Source of the DNA: Leucocoprinus leucothites
Lineage: Eukaryota; Basidiomycota; Agaricomycetes; Agaricales; Agaricaceae
Assembly: GCA_013368445.1 (NCBI GenBank)
Contig: JAACJO010000026.1
Span: forward strand, 62,001 to 126,000
Reading direction: 5' to 3'
Length of the DNA: 64,000 bases
Numbering within the stretch: position 1 is the stretch's first letter; each line of letters begins with the position of its first letter. The position numbers and the translations under genes were made by a program. Below are positions 34,627 to 47,501 of this stretch, piece after piece. Below the pieces are notes generated by a model. It did not search any database. It was not told the origin of the DNA and saw nothing but the letters and a program-made list of their open reading frames with translations.

Positions 34627-35670
34627 GGCGAAGAGACGAGTTGGGGGAGGTTTAAAAAGGGCAGATGTGACAGGCAGACATAGACGCAATGACGAACACA
34701 AATTAATAAGTTCACATGGCCCGAGAACACGGACCGACCCCAGCCTCAGCCCATCGAAGAAGCAGTCACTTGCGGTATGTCAAGTCAAAGATAAGAACTT
34801 TGATGCAGAGAACCCCGACGCTCAAATACGGCGGCTCCTCCCCTTCAGGCAGGTCTCCGTGCCACGATGCTCCCTTGTCCACTTAGCCCTCCATCTCCTC
34901 TCCATTCGGCATCTGTCAACCTTGCTGCCCGCCAGTCTCTATTCTTTGCCGTACAGTCCAGAGTTTCTCGAGCATCCAGTGCCTAGCACAGTACCACCAC
35001 TCTAGCCGGAGTCGGATTCCATCAACGCGGGTAGAAATTACGATCAACAACTTGCAGAAGCCCGTCACAGGGACACCTAAGTGACAGTCTGTCATGTGAC
35101 ACTCAACTACACAATCTCGAAAAATGTCCCCCCAAGGGCTCCATTATTTTCTTGGCTTCAAGTCCCCATGAACCTCAAGGAACAAATCTCGTTTTGTTCA
35201 TGGCTGGAACCAGCCAAATGCGGCGTCACAACATATGCATATATGTCTCCAGCACCAATTAAAACTTTGCAATGCCCACCACTCTATTTGTTGAACCGCA
35301 TATATCCACCCAACAAAAGGCAATCTGGACCCCATATGAGAAACAACGCGGCATTTTCCAGACGCTAAAGTCTAATCACCGACAGCACACACACACGATC
35401 CTCCCACTAATACCGTGCCGCATTTTCGCTTGGACGTGGAATCACGTCAAACCCCTTTGCATGCATTTACGGTTTATCTTTGGATGGGACCTCCTTTTGA
35501 ATACAGAAGAAGCCAATAACTCTCGGTTCTACAGGAAGAACCAGTCCTCTGATCACTTCAACGCCACACCATTCGCACTAGGATCAAGAAGCTGGAACAC
35601 ACGAACAGGATCACTGGTGCGAAGGCCCCGGGCGCGTCCCACCTGACTCTTTGCTCCAACCGCCCTTGGT
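34627..35670. other. Intergenic upstream of the P450
   Basis: No gene supported. It contains the P450 promoter region, and the ORFs present are overlapping and without motifs. Confidence 0.5.
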
Positions 35671-36330
35671 TCAGCGCCCTCCTTGGATGGGATACACCAT
35701 CTCGGCAGCAATGAGATCAACATCCTCGGGGAGTTCCATCTTCAAAATCCATCGAATGGCCCACACACAAGGATGGAATAAACATCATACTCCCGGGTTA
35801 TGTGGAACATGACTAAGCGTTGGGCTCGCTCCTTCAAGAAATAACATTCAGCGCTCAACTCTTTCGCAGTACTATCCGTGGACATATTCACTAGTTGCCA
35901 CGCCAAGTGGAGGCGAACCTAAGCGCAATTCAGTTCGAAATGATCGCCACTTTCCTTTGTTAACCTCACTTGCACTCCACGGCACATTCCATTCTTCACC
36001 AAGTTATCTTCCCTAGACCCTTCAGAAAGTTCTCCCTCTTCTCCTGCCCCATTCAACCGGCCCCGAGGGGATCCCCTTAAACGACGGGAATTCGGTATAT
36101 GGTGCCAGAAGACTTGGCTTACTACCGTCATAATCTGAATTGAGCAAAACATCCCAACCCCGTTCCTTCTAGGGAGAACTACCTAACGAGAGTCTCTCAG
36201 CCACTGAAGCCAACTCTTCCTTGAAGCACATGGCCTATCCGCGGAAGAATCCTCTCAGAGTACAAACAAAGCCCGTCACCAATAACTCCACATCGTCTAC
36301 CAAGCCCAAAGAGGTGAACTCCTGAGCTCC
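35671..36330 (-). pseudogene. Decayed gene of unknown family
   Basis: Read on the minus strand, several stretches look like real protein. FTSLGLVDDVELLVTGFVC then TLRGFFRG is followed by a TAG stop at 36235-36237 and AMCFKEELASVAERLSL. Later, after a CTTAG acceptor near 35920, VRLHLAWQLVNMSTDSTAKE and YFLKERAQRLVMFHITREY appear. Further on, WAIRWILKMELPEDVDLIAA then EMVYPIQGGR ends at a stop at 35671. The last two segments are joined only if a TG dinucleotide is removed from a TGTGTG run at about 35762-35768, so a +2 frameshift is likely. In-frame stop plus frameshift suggest a pseudogene. I do not recognise the protein. Confidence 0.4.
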
Positions 36331-37821
36331 GTACCGCATTCACCTTCTTATCGGAATTTTGGATTTTCCGTCTCTTTTGGTGTATCGCTTGGACGGTAAC
36401 ACTCGCCTCCTGGTACCGTCATTGATCAAGTAATACCTTTTTATGAATTCGAGTGACTAGGTCATCGCCCACGGTGACGACAGAAAGCTGATCATCCGGC
36501 TACCGATGATTAACAGACGTATGCCCAGAGTTGCTGGCGTCATCCAGGCCTACAGATTATGCCTAGCGTCTTTCCTTTCTAGCCGCATGAACAAGGTCAT
36601 TAATTGCTTCTTTCCTCACTTTTGGGGTAAAGTCAAGCATACATAGAGCTAATTTTGTATATCAGCACCTGGTTTCTCATATTTTTCAGGGCAGGTATGC
36701 TTTGTGTATATCAAATGGGGCTTAAGAATGACGACAGAACAAGAATGGACGGCAGAAAAATCTGATATACACTCTGATAGCTCGCGAGCTACCCCTCTCA
36801 GCCCATCAGTCTGTATATACCGCAAGAACCGGATAAAGAATACTCTGCAGCAGCTCCTTCAATGAGTTATCACTTATCAGCTAGTAACCTAACAATTCCT
36901 ACTAAGTCCGGTCAAAGATGATGTCCTCTGAGAATGTAAACCAGAGTACATATGTACATACGACCCTCTAAAATATTCTTGGCAACTTTTAGCATCTCGA
37001 TACCATGTTCAAGCATCCCTGACCGACTGATCCCGATATGCCCGATTTCATTTTCCCTCTCTCCGCCTTCTTTGATTCCTAAACCCCTTTCGCGAAGCGC
37101 TCCTGACCAACACTCCAGAAATTCAATATAAAATCTCCGCTAGGTGATATACGGCAGTAAACCCCCATTCATCCCGGCGCTTGTGATTATCATCAAGGTC
37201 CGAAGAAGAATCGGGCTAAGTATATCTCCAACGCAGAAGTGAAATATCGTGTTCTCTTCTTCGCCCAGGGATAAACGGCTGCTTCTTGGACTACCTTTCT
37301 TGGAAACTTTCGTCTGTCGCGATAGCATCATAACGAAATGTCCGCCGGTCAATAAACTTGGGCTATTTCTGTACTGAGGTCATCCGGCCCACATCAAGTT
37401 CTCCTCAGAGGCAGTGTATCAGAACGCTGAGAATTATATTCTAAGTCTGAAAGACGTTCATCTCGACGCGAGCGTCGGAGAGTCGTGGTGTGTTGTTCGG
37501 ATGGTGTATGGAATGTCCTTCTTCTAGTCTCCACCCCTCTCGGAATCGGCTTTCCATCAAGGTTCAAAGATATCACTAGTGCTCCCGCGATTTTGATCAT
37601 GTCGTCGGACTGTCTCAGGACCGTGGTGGCAGAGGTTGATGCACCAAGCAGTTGAGGATCATTGATGGTGATCGATGACATTGTGTAGCCCGAAAAAGTG
37701 ACAATACGAGCAAGGAAGTATGAATTTATTGAAAAAGCGCTATCAACGGTCATATCGGCATGAAATTTCATCACAATGAGAATAATATAAGTATTGTACA
37801 TTGGTTTCTATACTCATTTGC
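36331..37821. other. Intergenic, no confident gene
   Basis: Downstream of GH30 on its strand. ORF 37394-37801 (-, 135 codons) lies just after the GH30 stop and is serine/threonine/arginine-rich. Without a motif or splice evidence I do not call it. It could be a small gene or a C-terminal extension if the GH30 stop is spliced out. Confidence 0.4.
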
Positions 37822-40809
37822 TCATGTCTTAATATTGAGCGGTATTTGACCTTGTGCGGGATCCTCTCCGTACATAATAGGAACCTCTTCATCGGATGAG
37901 TCCACACCGTCAAAGGAGGTAGGCGGGGCTGGTTGGGAGCACATGATTTAGTCACAGAAATACAACATGCGAGAATATTTCAAAAAAGCACTTACCGTAC
38001 CACCACAAGGTGGTCACGCCCACAGGGAATGTATATGTCGCCTGTTTATTAAAACCTTAGTTAACCACAGGGCCAGACGGACAGCATCAAAATACGGACC
38101 TGAGTTCCTCTGAATTCAATAGTAGTGCGAACAGGCTGCGGATTCCATCCACCAACACTATCGTTCCCTGATTTCTCATCCATCAACTTTTCCAAATGAC
38201 GTCAAGATAAAATTCGGCTAAACTCACAGTTTAAGACCACAAGTGAATACCTCAACCAATCGGATGAGTTAGTTCTTCCAGTTACAAATGCGGTGACTCT
38301 TAAGGCCCAGTTGAGTTCACCCCCTACGGCGACCTTGATACGCTTTCCCCATGGGCCTCCGACGTCACGAGGAAGAATGGCCTTCGACGCCTGGGCCAAG
38401 GAATAGACTACGGTCGATTACAGACAGTACCAGCATTGAGTTGAATCCGGACCGATACCAAAGCATCCAATACCCAAATTCCATGGAGTGTGGGACCATA
38501 ATTCCAAAAAGCGTTCCATGACACCGATAGATGCACCAAATGCCCGGAAAGCAGAGGAAGCATATCATCAACCGAGAGACAGAACAAAAATGAAAGTCAG
38601 TAACCATTTAAACCTCCACCCACGTCAAACACGCAATGGTATAGAGTCCAATAGCGTGCGATGGGCTCAAGAAGAGAAATTGACGCTCTTACATTCTTGA
38701 TTGACGCTCCATGTGCCATTAGAATTCACTGTCACTATCGGGCGGCAGCCAGGTCCGCCGCAACTACTGGTTCCTGGAAGTTTAGGGTTCCCGTTCCCGT
38801 CTAAAGCGATGTTCCACATGAGACCAGTGTGAGAATTATGCTCGATTGCGCCTGATAGTGTTGGAGTTTATTGTAAATCAATATATCGTCGTCGGTAGCT
38901 TTCGGTTCTCCGAAGCGGAGAGTACGGACCTATAGCGCTAACTCATGGTGTGAATTTAGAAGGTATGTCAGAGAAAGATAGGCCTTACATGTTATCCATG
39001 TCCCACTAATTTAGCCAGACGGGTCAGTCGGTGATGCCTACAGGAGCATGGCTGGCGAAAATCCAATACCTTGATATCGCTCCACCAATCGCTTCCAAAG
39101 ACACCTGAACACTCTAGGCAACCAAAAAATTCAGTTTCATCTGCCGAGACCAAATTTGGTCAATCTACCTGTGAAGTATATTTGCTGAAGAGAAAATAGC
39201 ACTGATCAGATGAACTGTTCCGACATCAACGAGGATGGCGAACCTTCTGCGGGAACTGGTTATGGAAGGTATCCTGTTGGCTAACGTTTCCCTAGAACCA
39301 AAAAGTCAATTGACTTGCTATCCAAGCTCTCGGTACTAACAGCATAACAGTGAAAGGAAACTCCATAAAAGGCATCGCCAGCATCTTGCATCAATTGAAT
39401 GGGATAGCTTGAGGCAGCACTCCAATTATGATCGTATCCTATATGCATATCACAAAAATGAGCGGATCAGCATCACACTCTTCCATTATGTACTACACTG
39501 AAAGGGTATAAAACGGGAGGTGAAGCTATCAAGAGAACAAGGAAATAGCGAAAACTTTTTCCTTGTGCCAAAGTATCGGCTTGAGCGAAAGAGGGAAACA
39601 GTGCACTCACCGACAATTTCAACATCAGAGAAGCCATTCGAATTCAACAGACTCCTAAGCCTGGTGCCGATTTGACCTTCTTGTGAAGCCGTAAGCTTCG
39701 AAGTGGGATATGTGGGATTTGAGTTAAGTGGTTCATTCTGGGCGGAAATAGCATGCGGTCGGAACCCCTGCGATGTCCAACCTTGCACGCATTTGAAGAG
39801 GTAATTGGCGTCTTGGGTTACATTCCTGAGTTTGTGCAATCCATACTTAATAAATGAAATTGGCGTACATGCATCAATGTATTGTGACAGGAATGATCCT
39901 CCATTCATCGTGCCACTATCCTTCATCCATCCAGGCTGTACGATATTTCAGTGTAATCCTTTCGTTCATTCAATTGTGCTGATAGCTTACCGGCGACCAG
40001 GGGATGAGATGAGTTCGCGTGACTGTCCACCGTTAAGCTAGGGCGTGACGGTCGAGGAAACGAGAGGTTCTCACTCTTGTTCAAGGATTGAATATCTCTC
40101 AGAACGGAGAACACGTAGGAAGGAGTACGACTAATGTTGAAGTGACTGAGAGAAGTATCACCGGAAGTGTCATCGTAACTATAGGCTTGAATTTTCTCCA
40201 AAGTCAGATGTCATACTGCGTCTTTCAACATCGAAACTCGTACCTGAAGCCGAAAAGTCTGACGCCCCCAATGGGATTCGTATGTAACTGAATCCTGCGG
40301 CGTTCATTCCATCCGCAGGATTGAAGAGATAGTTCAGAAGATTCCAATAACTGGTGGAGTTTCTCGACTAGGACACCAGAGCTTGAGAACACCGCGTTTA
40401 TGTCAAGATAGAAGCCTTACTTTCAAGTTGTTCAGTATGAGCGCAGATGAATCAGCTGTTTGTATGGTCCAATTTCTAAACATTTTCAGGTATTCGCTAG
40501 TGAAAGGAAATTGACATACTCAATGAGCCACCAAAGCCCCATACCGATTGGAAGGTTGAGCTATCGGTAACTACGATGTCTGCTTGTCCAATCGACGAGG
40601 GAGATTGAAATTGAATTGGAGGGTTTTGGTTTGTATAAGTCAAGAGCTTTGAGCGATCCCAAGTGGTCTGCCACTAAAGATTTCCCCAGGGGGTTAGCAC
40701 CATTTAGTGCCGGGAACAACTCTGATAGACGCACGAAATCGTAAATTGCGTATTGGCCATAGACGCCAGATGCTAGCACCAGCGCCAAAAAGATCGAGAG
40801 ACTTCGCAT
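37822..40809 (-). CDS. Secreted glycoside hydrolase family 30 (endo-beta-1,6-glucanase-like)
   Basis: ATG 40809 starts a signal peptide (SLSIFLALVLASGVYG). Exons chain through DFWQTTWDRSKLLTYTNQNP, FQSVWGFGGSL, FSYIRIPLGASDFSA, SYDDTSGDTSLSHFNISRTP, IPWSPPGWMKDSGTMNGGS, then HAISAQNEPLN (Glu of NEP is the expected acid/base), FHNQFPQK, IYFTECSGVFG (Glu of TECSG is the expected nucleophile), LMWNIALDGNGNPKLPG and the beta-sandwich end YTFPVGVTTLWWY. This is GH30, subfamily-3-like, which cleaves beta-1,6-glucan of fungal walls. A 16-nt micro-exon (39169-39184) encodes QIYFT. The last exon adds an acidic tail to the stop at 37822. Over a dozen introns are present. All motifs are intact. Wall remodelling or attack on other fungi is the likely role. 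Confidence 0.87.
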
Positions 40810-41749
40810 CGTTTCAATCCACTCTAGGTAGGTCGTGACCTTTGTATCTAGGTTTGATTCAAGGTAAGCGGTGGGAAGAGGAGGCGAGGCCACAGAAACT
40901 TGGCACTTACAATGAGTACCAGCTTCGATTCAAGTCAAAAGAAACAATGCACAAGATCCTGGTTGACGACAAGCGAGTATTTAACATGTGCAGGAACCCA
41001 CACCCTTCCCATGGAATGTTCAGGCAGTCCATCTAGACAGATAGCAAAACGCCCAACGTCATCATCTGGAGCGAACTCTGTCATGGTAGCGAGGTGCCCA
41101 GACCTACCAGTCAACAGCACTGTTGCAACCAGCCCCTATGGTGTGCTTCGACTCCCAGACCTATTCAATCTCTTAGTTGATCAGTTCGAACCACATGTTC
41201 ACATGGGGAATCACTCACATGTCACCACCGTATTTCAGGAAATCTATTCTTAGTTTTAGGTTATACAGAGCATGGGATGGCCTGCTGCAACTTGGCCGCA
41301 GCAAGATGAGAAAGGTGAGGTCGCGCACGGGTGGTTGGGAGCCCTCTTCCGCTGATCGCTGATACTATAGAGGAAGGTTGATTCATAATAACATATCTGT
41401 TTTGTAGTCTGTGCAGTTTGTAATATGACAAGCGCTTGGAATAGAAACCGGTCAAAACATTCAGACTCGATTGTTCGGGTAAGAAGCAGGGAAGGTTTCC
41501 AGCTTCGAGCTCCACAAGAATGCAAAAGTCTCCCTGTGGAGCCCCAAGACTATCAGAGTCCTTCCCCCCCGCCCAAGCTATGCCAGCCTGAGGAAGCCAA
41601 ATAAGACGTCAGTCATGCAGCCGGAATGTCTACTTTGACAAAACCTCTGAACGAATTAGATTGAAAAAGTAAAAGCAAGGAAATCCCGTAACATTAACGG
41701 AACCGAATAAGGAAGCGACAGAACCCGCCCAGTCTTGCCCTCAAGAAAT
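40810..41749. other. Intergenic between AP-1 beta and GH30
   Basis: GH30 upstream region and AP-1 beta 3' flank, both genes being on the minus strand. No gene supported. Confidence 0.55.
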
Positions 41750-44518
41750 CTAAAACAATCCCAACAAATCCTCCTGTTGCCCTTGACTCTGCTGCGGTGT
41801 TGCTTGGGGTTGTTGTGATTGACCTGGTGTCAATGGCGACATTGAGCCTCCACCTGAAAGCGAAAGCCCTCCGAGCCCCGCTAATGGATCGGGGGCCGCT
41901 GCACCTCCTGGACCAGAGGTAGCAGAAGCAGGCGCTGCGCCAAATCCACCACCACTTCCGCCAAAGATTGATACGAGGTCGTCCAATGGATTGCTCGATG
42001 TCCCTGCGAGAAGATTGGCAGCTGCTGGTGTTTGTGAAAGCACCTGGGTTGCGGCGAGGCCTGAGGGTTGACTATCTGAAGTCGAGATATCGTCGTCGTC
42101 AAAGTCACTGTGTAAAAGATCAAAATTACGGATCAAAGAGACCTAGGTTGAGATGGGAACATACAGTAGGTTTTCAGCCTGTCTCCCAGCCACGACTGTT
42201 TGCAGCGCCTTTTGTGTAGCCAATAGGTCGTCTCCCGGCCTAGCGAATCAACAAATATGAGAAAATGAACGAAGTAAACGCTTATATGCGGGTAATAACG
42301 CACTCAGCCTTCTTCTGAACGGCGTCTGCGCCGATTCTTCCTTTCCCGATAAATGTCTCCGCCGGTTTATGATACACACTAGCTAGCGTCGAGATCTCGC
42401 CCAGGAGCTCCTCTAGCAGGCTTTGTGACACTGAGGTTCGGGATAACGAGATTGGTGGTCGGTTAGCCAATACTACGGCCTACATTGGTTAAAGGGAGGG
42501 TCAGTTCAATTGAAAGCACAACAGTAATCAGAGGTTTGTCTACCTTTGCAGCTGCGGGATCGGTGGATAGCAACCGCCAGTATATGTATGCTCGGTCCCG
42601 CACATCAGGAGAATCGCATTCTTTCGTAGCGGTGTCTAGAACCTTTTGCACGAGGGCTTGTGACGAGTCAGGTTTCTTGAGGAAGAGCTTCACAACTGCG
42701 GTCAATGTTTGTAATTGTACCTGTTATTAGCATATCAGCCCCCGATGAAGTCAGACGATGATTAAAAGTTGCGGTGGGGATGGCTTTGGAAACGAAGAAG
42801 GATAGCAACTTGGATACAAGAGAGGGGAGAATGAAAACGGATAAAGGCATGAGGCTTACCGGATATGACTCCTCCGTAAAGGTATCTACAAAGAATCCAA
42901 GCAAAGCATCGGCATTGTCAATCTTGCTAGCATATTCTCCAATGATCCATATAAGCGATGCCTTCGCCTCCGGCTCTTCCAACTCGTCGAGGTTAGCGCA
43001 TAGAGTGGGGATAACACCCTCGTAGGTGGCAGGGTACCTGCGGAAGATGTCCTGGTAAAACAATAGGATCAGTTGGCTGGACAAGCAGAGCGGTTTCATA
43101 CCTTCATGACGACAACGGCTTCCTGAACCACGTAGCTTACTCGTGTTGCAATGAGCTCAAGAAGGACGTTGACGCATCGTTCGGCTGCAACCTCGATCTT
43201 AATCGCCGTCTGGCCGATAGCCTTGATACTCTTCCTCACAAAGTCGACGTCCACCTCTGAAGCGTATCTAAGGTGAAATGAATCAACACATTCTGATCAC
43301 AGCCATCAGGGTAAGACGCACTCTTTCAGCTCGCTCAAGAGAGCATCCACGTTGTTCTCGCCAGCCAGCCTGACCATGATATCAAGCTTCTCCACCTTCA
43401 CGTAGAGCGGGTCGTTGTATTTGCAGAAGAAGACCCTCATCTCGTTCGACAAGATATCCGAGCGCTTCTGCAGCAGGAGATTGATGTTCCGCAATGCCAC
43501 CCATTGCACCTCTGGCGGAGAAGAGAGCAACGTGACGAGAGGCGGAGCCATTTTCCTCACCAATTGCTTGACGAGGTCATCTCTTCTGACCCGTCGCATG
43601 TGAATCATGATAACCTTCACGGCTGCCAACACCACACTGCCATTGATGTGCTGGAATTGGGGTACGACACGTTCGCAAATGTGTTCTGATTCTTTGTCGT
43701 CTTGGGCAGTGTATCGAGCGAGGGCATTCAAGATGGCAACGCGACCCCATTCTGAGCACTCGTTGAGTGCGATCAAGAGTTTGGTGAGAACAGTGCCGGT
43801 GATAGTGAATATAGCTGGATCATTTGGCGGTAGTGAGGCATTAGAAGTTGCGGAAGCGTGGATATCTGTAAGGGCCCCGACGGTGTTGGCAACTACCTGA
43901 GGAAATATGGAATGAGTACCAAGGAGCTTAGATTAAAGATGAAAACACACCATTGGGTTCGCGTCTGCTATCATCTCATGCAATTGCTCCAAAAATCCAT
44001 TATCTATCACCAACTCTGGCTTGAGGTCATAGAGCTTGGCCACGCAAAGTGCTGCGGTCTTCCGGACATATGGGTTCTCGTCTCGTAGGCATTTCTGGAG
44101 GGGATCGCACAGGTAATCGATAATTTTCTCGGCTCTTAGGCAACCCATCGTCCTGATAGCTAGCGCGCGAACGAGAGGGTTTGGATCATCTGTGTCTTTC
44201 ACGAAAGTATTGACCGCGAGGATGACGAGCTCGGGTTGTGTCTTGGCGTAGTTCATTAGGTAGAGATAGACGAGTTTCTTCTGCTCCAGGTCCTCCGTCT
44301 GCATGTTTTTAAGCACATCTGGAAAGAGCCCGCTGACATCTGTTGAATAAGGTCAGGTTCAGGTGGTGGCTGGAGACTGGATGGGTGTGATTACCTTTGC
44401 CAACAGTCATGGAGGCGATGACACGCTTGATTGCATCCTTTCGTTTGTCGCGATATTCGCTGTTCAAATCAACACTGAGTTCATAGTTTTCGCCTTTACG
44501 AGGACCGCGAATGCTCAT
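41750..44518 (-). CDS. AP-1 clathrin adaptor complex beta subunit
   Basis: Nine exons (44518-44395, 44339-43951, 43896-43322, 43267-43102, 43051-42860, 42720-42544, 42479-42304, 42239-42165, 42107-41750), all GT-AG and in phase, give 743 residues. [101 protein letters not shown] and [19 protein letters not shown] are textbook beta-adaptin HEAT-repeat trunk. The hinge is Gly/Pro/Gln-rich and ends QQEDLLGLF with no appendage (ear) domain, as in fungal AP-1 beta (Apl2). The complex sorts cargo between trans-Golgi and endosomes. An in-frame ATG upstream at 44602 would add 28 residues; 44518 fits the family start. AP-1 rather than AP-2 is inferred from the short C-terminus. Confidence 0.9.
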
Positions 44519-45562
44519 GGAGTGAGGAGGTTGAGGTGGTGAGGAATCAGTTTGGTAGCCATATTTGGAGAGAGTGATATTCTTGATCACAACTTCGGTC
44601 ACAAACGACGTTCGGTGGTGACTTGACTCTTAACCTCATCTCATTTCCCTATCCTCCTTGCTCTGATATTCTTCAACCCGTGCTGATCTGATAATTAACC
44701 TTCTTCTGGAGAGAGAGGGATACAGCCGTTGATGTTGACTCACTAGTCGTCTTCGTTTAAGTTCGTTAGCACGCTTCACTGAAGCTGATTATGGTTCCTG
44801 ATCCTCCGCCTCATGCCTTTAATCAAACTCTCGTCCAAAGTCCCACCCGCCGAAGCGCCGAAGTTTTGTGCCATCACAACCATGCAGACGCTACAGACCG
44901 CACTCCCCCCCCAGCACTCAAATCAAATGGTTATTGGAATGTCGCGCACCCTGATACCAGAAATGAATTGTCCAGTAAACCGAATACCGGCTCAACATAT
45001 TTGCTAGCTTTTCAAACCGACCGAAATCCGGGAAAATCGGTATGGCATTCAATTCAGTATGTTAGTCTCCAACAGAATATTCTGCCTCAGGAGTTAGAAG
45101 CAAGCGAGCGCTCTATGCCCATTGTCTAGCCCCGCCGCTTTTTCTTCTTAGGCTCTTACTGGCTCAAATTTGGACTGAAAATCTTGGCAGAGATAATCAA
45201 GAGCTCACTTCTAATGCTTTCTTGTTCTACAATTTCTTCTTAAAAAAAAAAGAAACTTGCAGAGGTTATCCCATAACATGGCAACAGAATAAAGACTTTC
45301 AATTGATCGGGAGAGAAGCTCAAATACAATTCAAAAAGGATTAGGGCATGCACGTTTTCCTCAGCGTGTTCCGTGGGAACACAAATAAATGGAACGACAT
45401 CATTTCGGTGATCGAAATTTAGACGGTATCCGCTTCGCTTCTAGCCAGGATGCTCGTACATAAAAGCCCCCTCATCTGATTGTGCCCTTTCCCTCTGGTT
45501 CCTTAGTCCCATTCGCAACCTCGAGCAATTAGGAGCCAGTCAGCTGTATTCAAATCCTGACC
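44519..45562. other. Divergent intergenic region, AP-1 beta / SUR7-like
   Basis: About 1 kb between two divergent starts. ORF 44791-45129 (+) has no motif. There is an A-rich run near 45242-45252 and an AGTACGTAC-free core; no further gene seen. Confidence 0.5.
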
Positions 45563-46807
45563 ATGGCACGCCTCTTCTGCATTCCGGGATCTGTTCTTCT
45601 CTTTGCTGCCTTCGTCCTCAACCTCATTGTCACCATCTCTCTTCCCTACCTTCCTGCCCTGGATGTCACTCGTACTCATTTCGACAGCGGTGCCCTCTAT
45701 AATGGAAATCTTCCTATGACAGAGTTACGAGTGAGTTTCCTCCCGTTTCTTTCCTGTTGGTTCAGCCTGAGCTAACATCAACGCTTCGAAGTTTGGCATC
45801 TGGTATGTTCTGCGATAAACGCCTTGATTTCAGCCTCTCTGAGACATTATGCAGGACACGGTGCTTCTATAATAACGAGAGAGACCACACTTGCCCCCCT
45901 CTCGGTGAGATTAACTCTTAAGGCGTCTTGACACCATCTCATCGTCACGCGGGACCATAGGTTATGCCTACAATGTCAGGGTATCGGATGCAGACCGTTC
46001 TAATGAAGTTGAGATTACCCCACCTTGGACTCGTGGCCTTGCCCTTCATCCAATTGGTACGTCTTCTTCCATCCCTCAAACGCCACCAGCAGGCTGTGAC
46101 GCTATCGTCTAACCTTATCCATCATTCGTTAATATCCTTTTCTCCAATAGCTACCATCGTCTCGCTGTTGGCGTTTGCGCTTGCCTTGTCTGAACATGTC
46201 ACGGTCGCACTCGCGGCGACGCTAACCGCTTGGCTCGCCTCTCTCCTCACCTTTACGGCCTTCATCATCGACTTGATCCTCTTTGGTTGGTCCAAGCACC
46301 AATTTGGAAAAATCGATATTGGTGCACATGCTGCCACCGCTCCGGGTAAGCCTCAACCCATCTCTTTCAATTTCTGGCTTTTCTACTCTCTACCCGCCGA
46401 CATTTTTGTGAAACACCTCCAAAGTCAGCTAGAATCTATCGAGCTTAGCTCGTTGGGGCTTATTCGCTTTCCTTCATCGTACCACTTAGCGCATCCGATC
46501 ACCGAACTAATTTCCCGTTCTTCTAGGCACATGGGTCACATTTGTCGCCTTCATTATCCTGTTCATCGGAGGGCTCGGCACCTGCTGCGGCCGCATCTCG
46601 GACCGACGTGCCCAACGCAAGGCTACCGATGCCGCCGCCGCAGAAACCGCCCATACCAGGGATACTACTGCCGCTACCGCCACCACTGAAGACAAGGCCG
46701 AAACCGAGAAGGCTGGGTCCGTGGGCGCTGCTGAGGGAACTTCCAAAGCAGCCGGCAAGTCTGGTTGGGCTAGCAAGTTCAAATTTGGCAAGAAGGCTCA
46801 AGCTTGA
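45563..46807 (+). CDS. SUR7/PalI-family four-helix membrane protein
   Basis: Six exons (45563-45730, 45792-45802, 45855-45904, 45961-46056, 46151-46345, 46527-46807), GT-AG, give 266 residues. The layout is claudin-like: helix 1 (FCIPGSVLLFAAFVLNLIVT), an extracellular loop with FGIWTRCFYNN (the GxWxxC-type motif) and a second Cys, then helices around ATIVSLLAFALAL, TLTAWLASLLTFTAFIIDLI and FVAFIILFIGGLGTCCG. The tail is Ala/Thr/Glu/Lys-rich. SUR7/PalI/Rim9 proteins act at eisosomes or in the plasma-membrane pH-sensing (Rim) complex. Exon 2 is only 11 nt (45792-45802) and carries part of the FGIW motif, so automated models may miss it. Which of SUR7 or PalI cannot be told from sequence alone. 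Confidence 0.82.
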
Positions 46808-47501
46808 AAGAGTAGTTGCAGCCGGAACGCCCTTTTACGCTTGGATTTATCGCTGGCTGGCTGCGCGGTTATGCCCCCTGAGTGCATGCTGTGAAGCAAT
46901 GTCTTGGTCGTCGTAATCTCGGAATACGTATCAGTTTTGATTTACCTCGTCTTGTTTCTTCTCCCCTCGTTCCCCATAATGAATGACCTTTGATGATAAC
47001 GGAAATTCCTGGAAATACAGTTTCTTCTCTTTCTATAGGAGTTCTGTGATACCTTTGCTCTTGTAACTCGGTAATACCCAATGCCACATATCTTGTTAGA
47101 CTGTTCAATATTGGCCTTGTTCCCAGTGTATCGACTTACGTGTTAAGACTGAGATCTATCTGTCTATCTTTCAACTCTGAGCTCCTTCAGCGCCTTCTCC
47201 AACACTGTCATCTAGGCAAGTAGGTGGATATCTGTTCACTGATGCCGCTACTCGCAGCGCACAACTACGGCCCGCCCGTACTACAACATAAATAGCCAGT
47301 GAATCGCCTTTCGTTGGGGGTGCTGCGAGCTCAAATTAAATGACTCGAAATTTTAAGATATGACTACGTTGGGACTTCGTAATATGTCAAGTCTCCAGAA
47401 GCCAAACGTATGTTGGAGTTCATAGTACTTGGGCTTGCTCGCCCCAGAGTCACACGAGTAGCGAGCTTCCGATAAGCATTGTAATAATGGATGAAAATCG
47501 A
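46808..47501. other. Intergenic, convergent 3' ends
   Basis: Between the SUR7-like gene (+) and an F-box gene (-). Nothing supported. Confidence 0.6.

Noticed and set aside
37394..37801. 135-codon ORF just downstream of GH30
   Set aside because: Tempting as a GH30 C-terminal extension, but the GH30 chain ends cleanly at a stop and I see no intron joining them.
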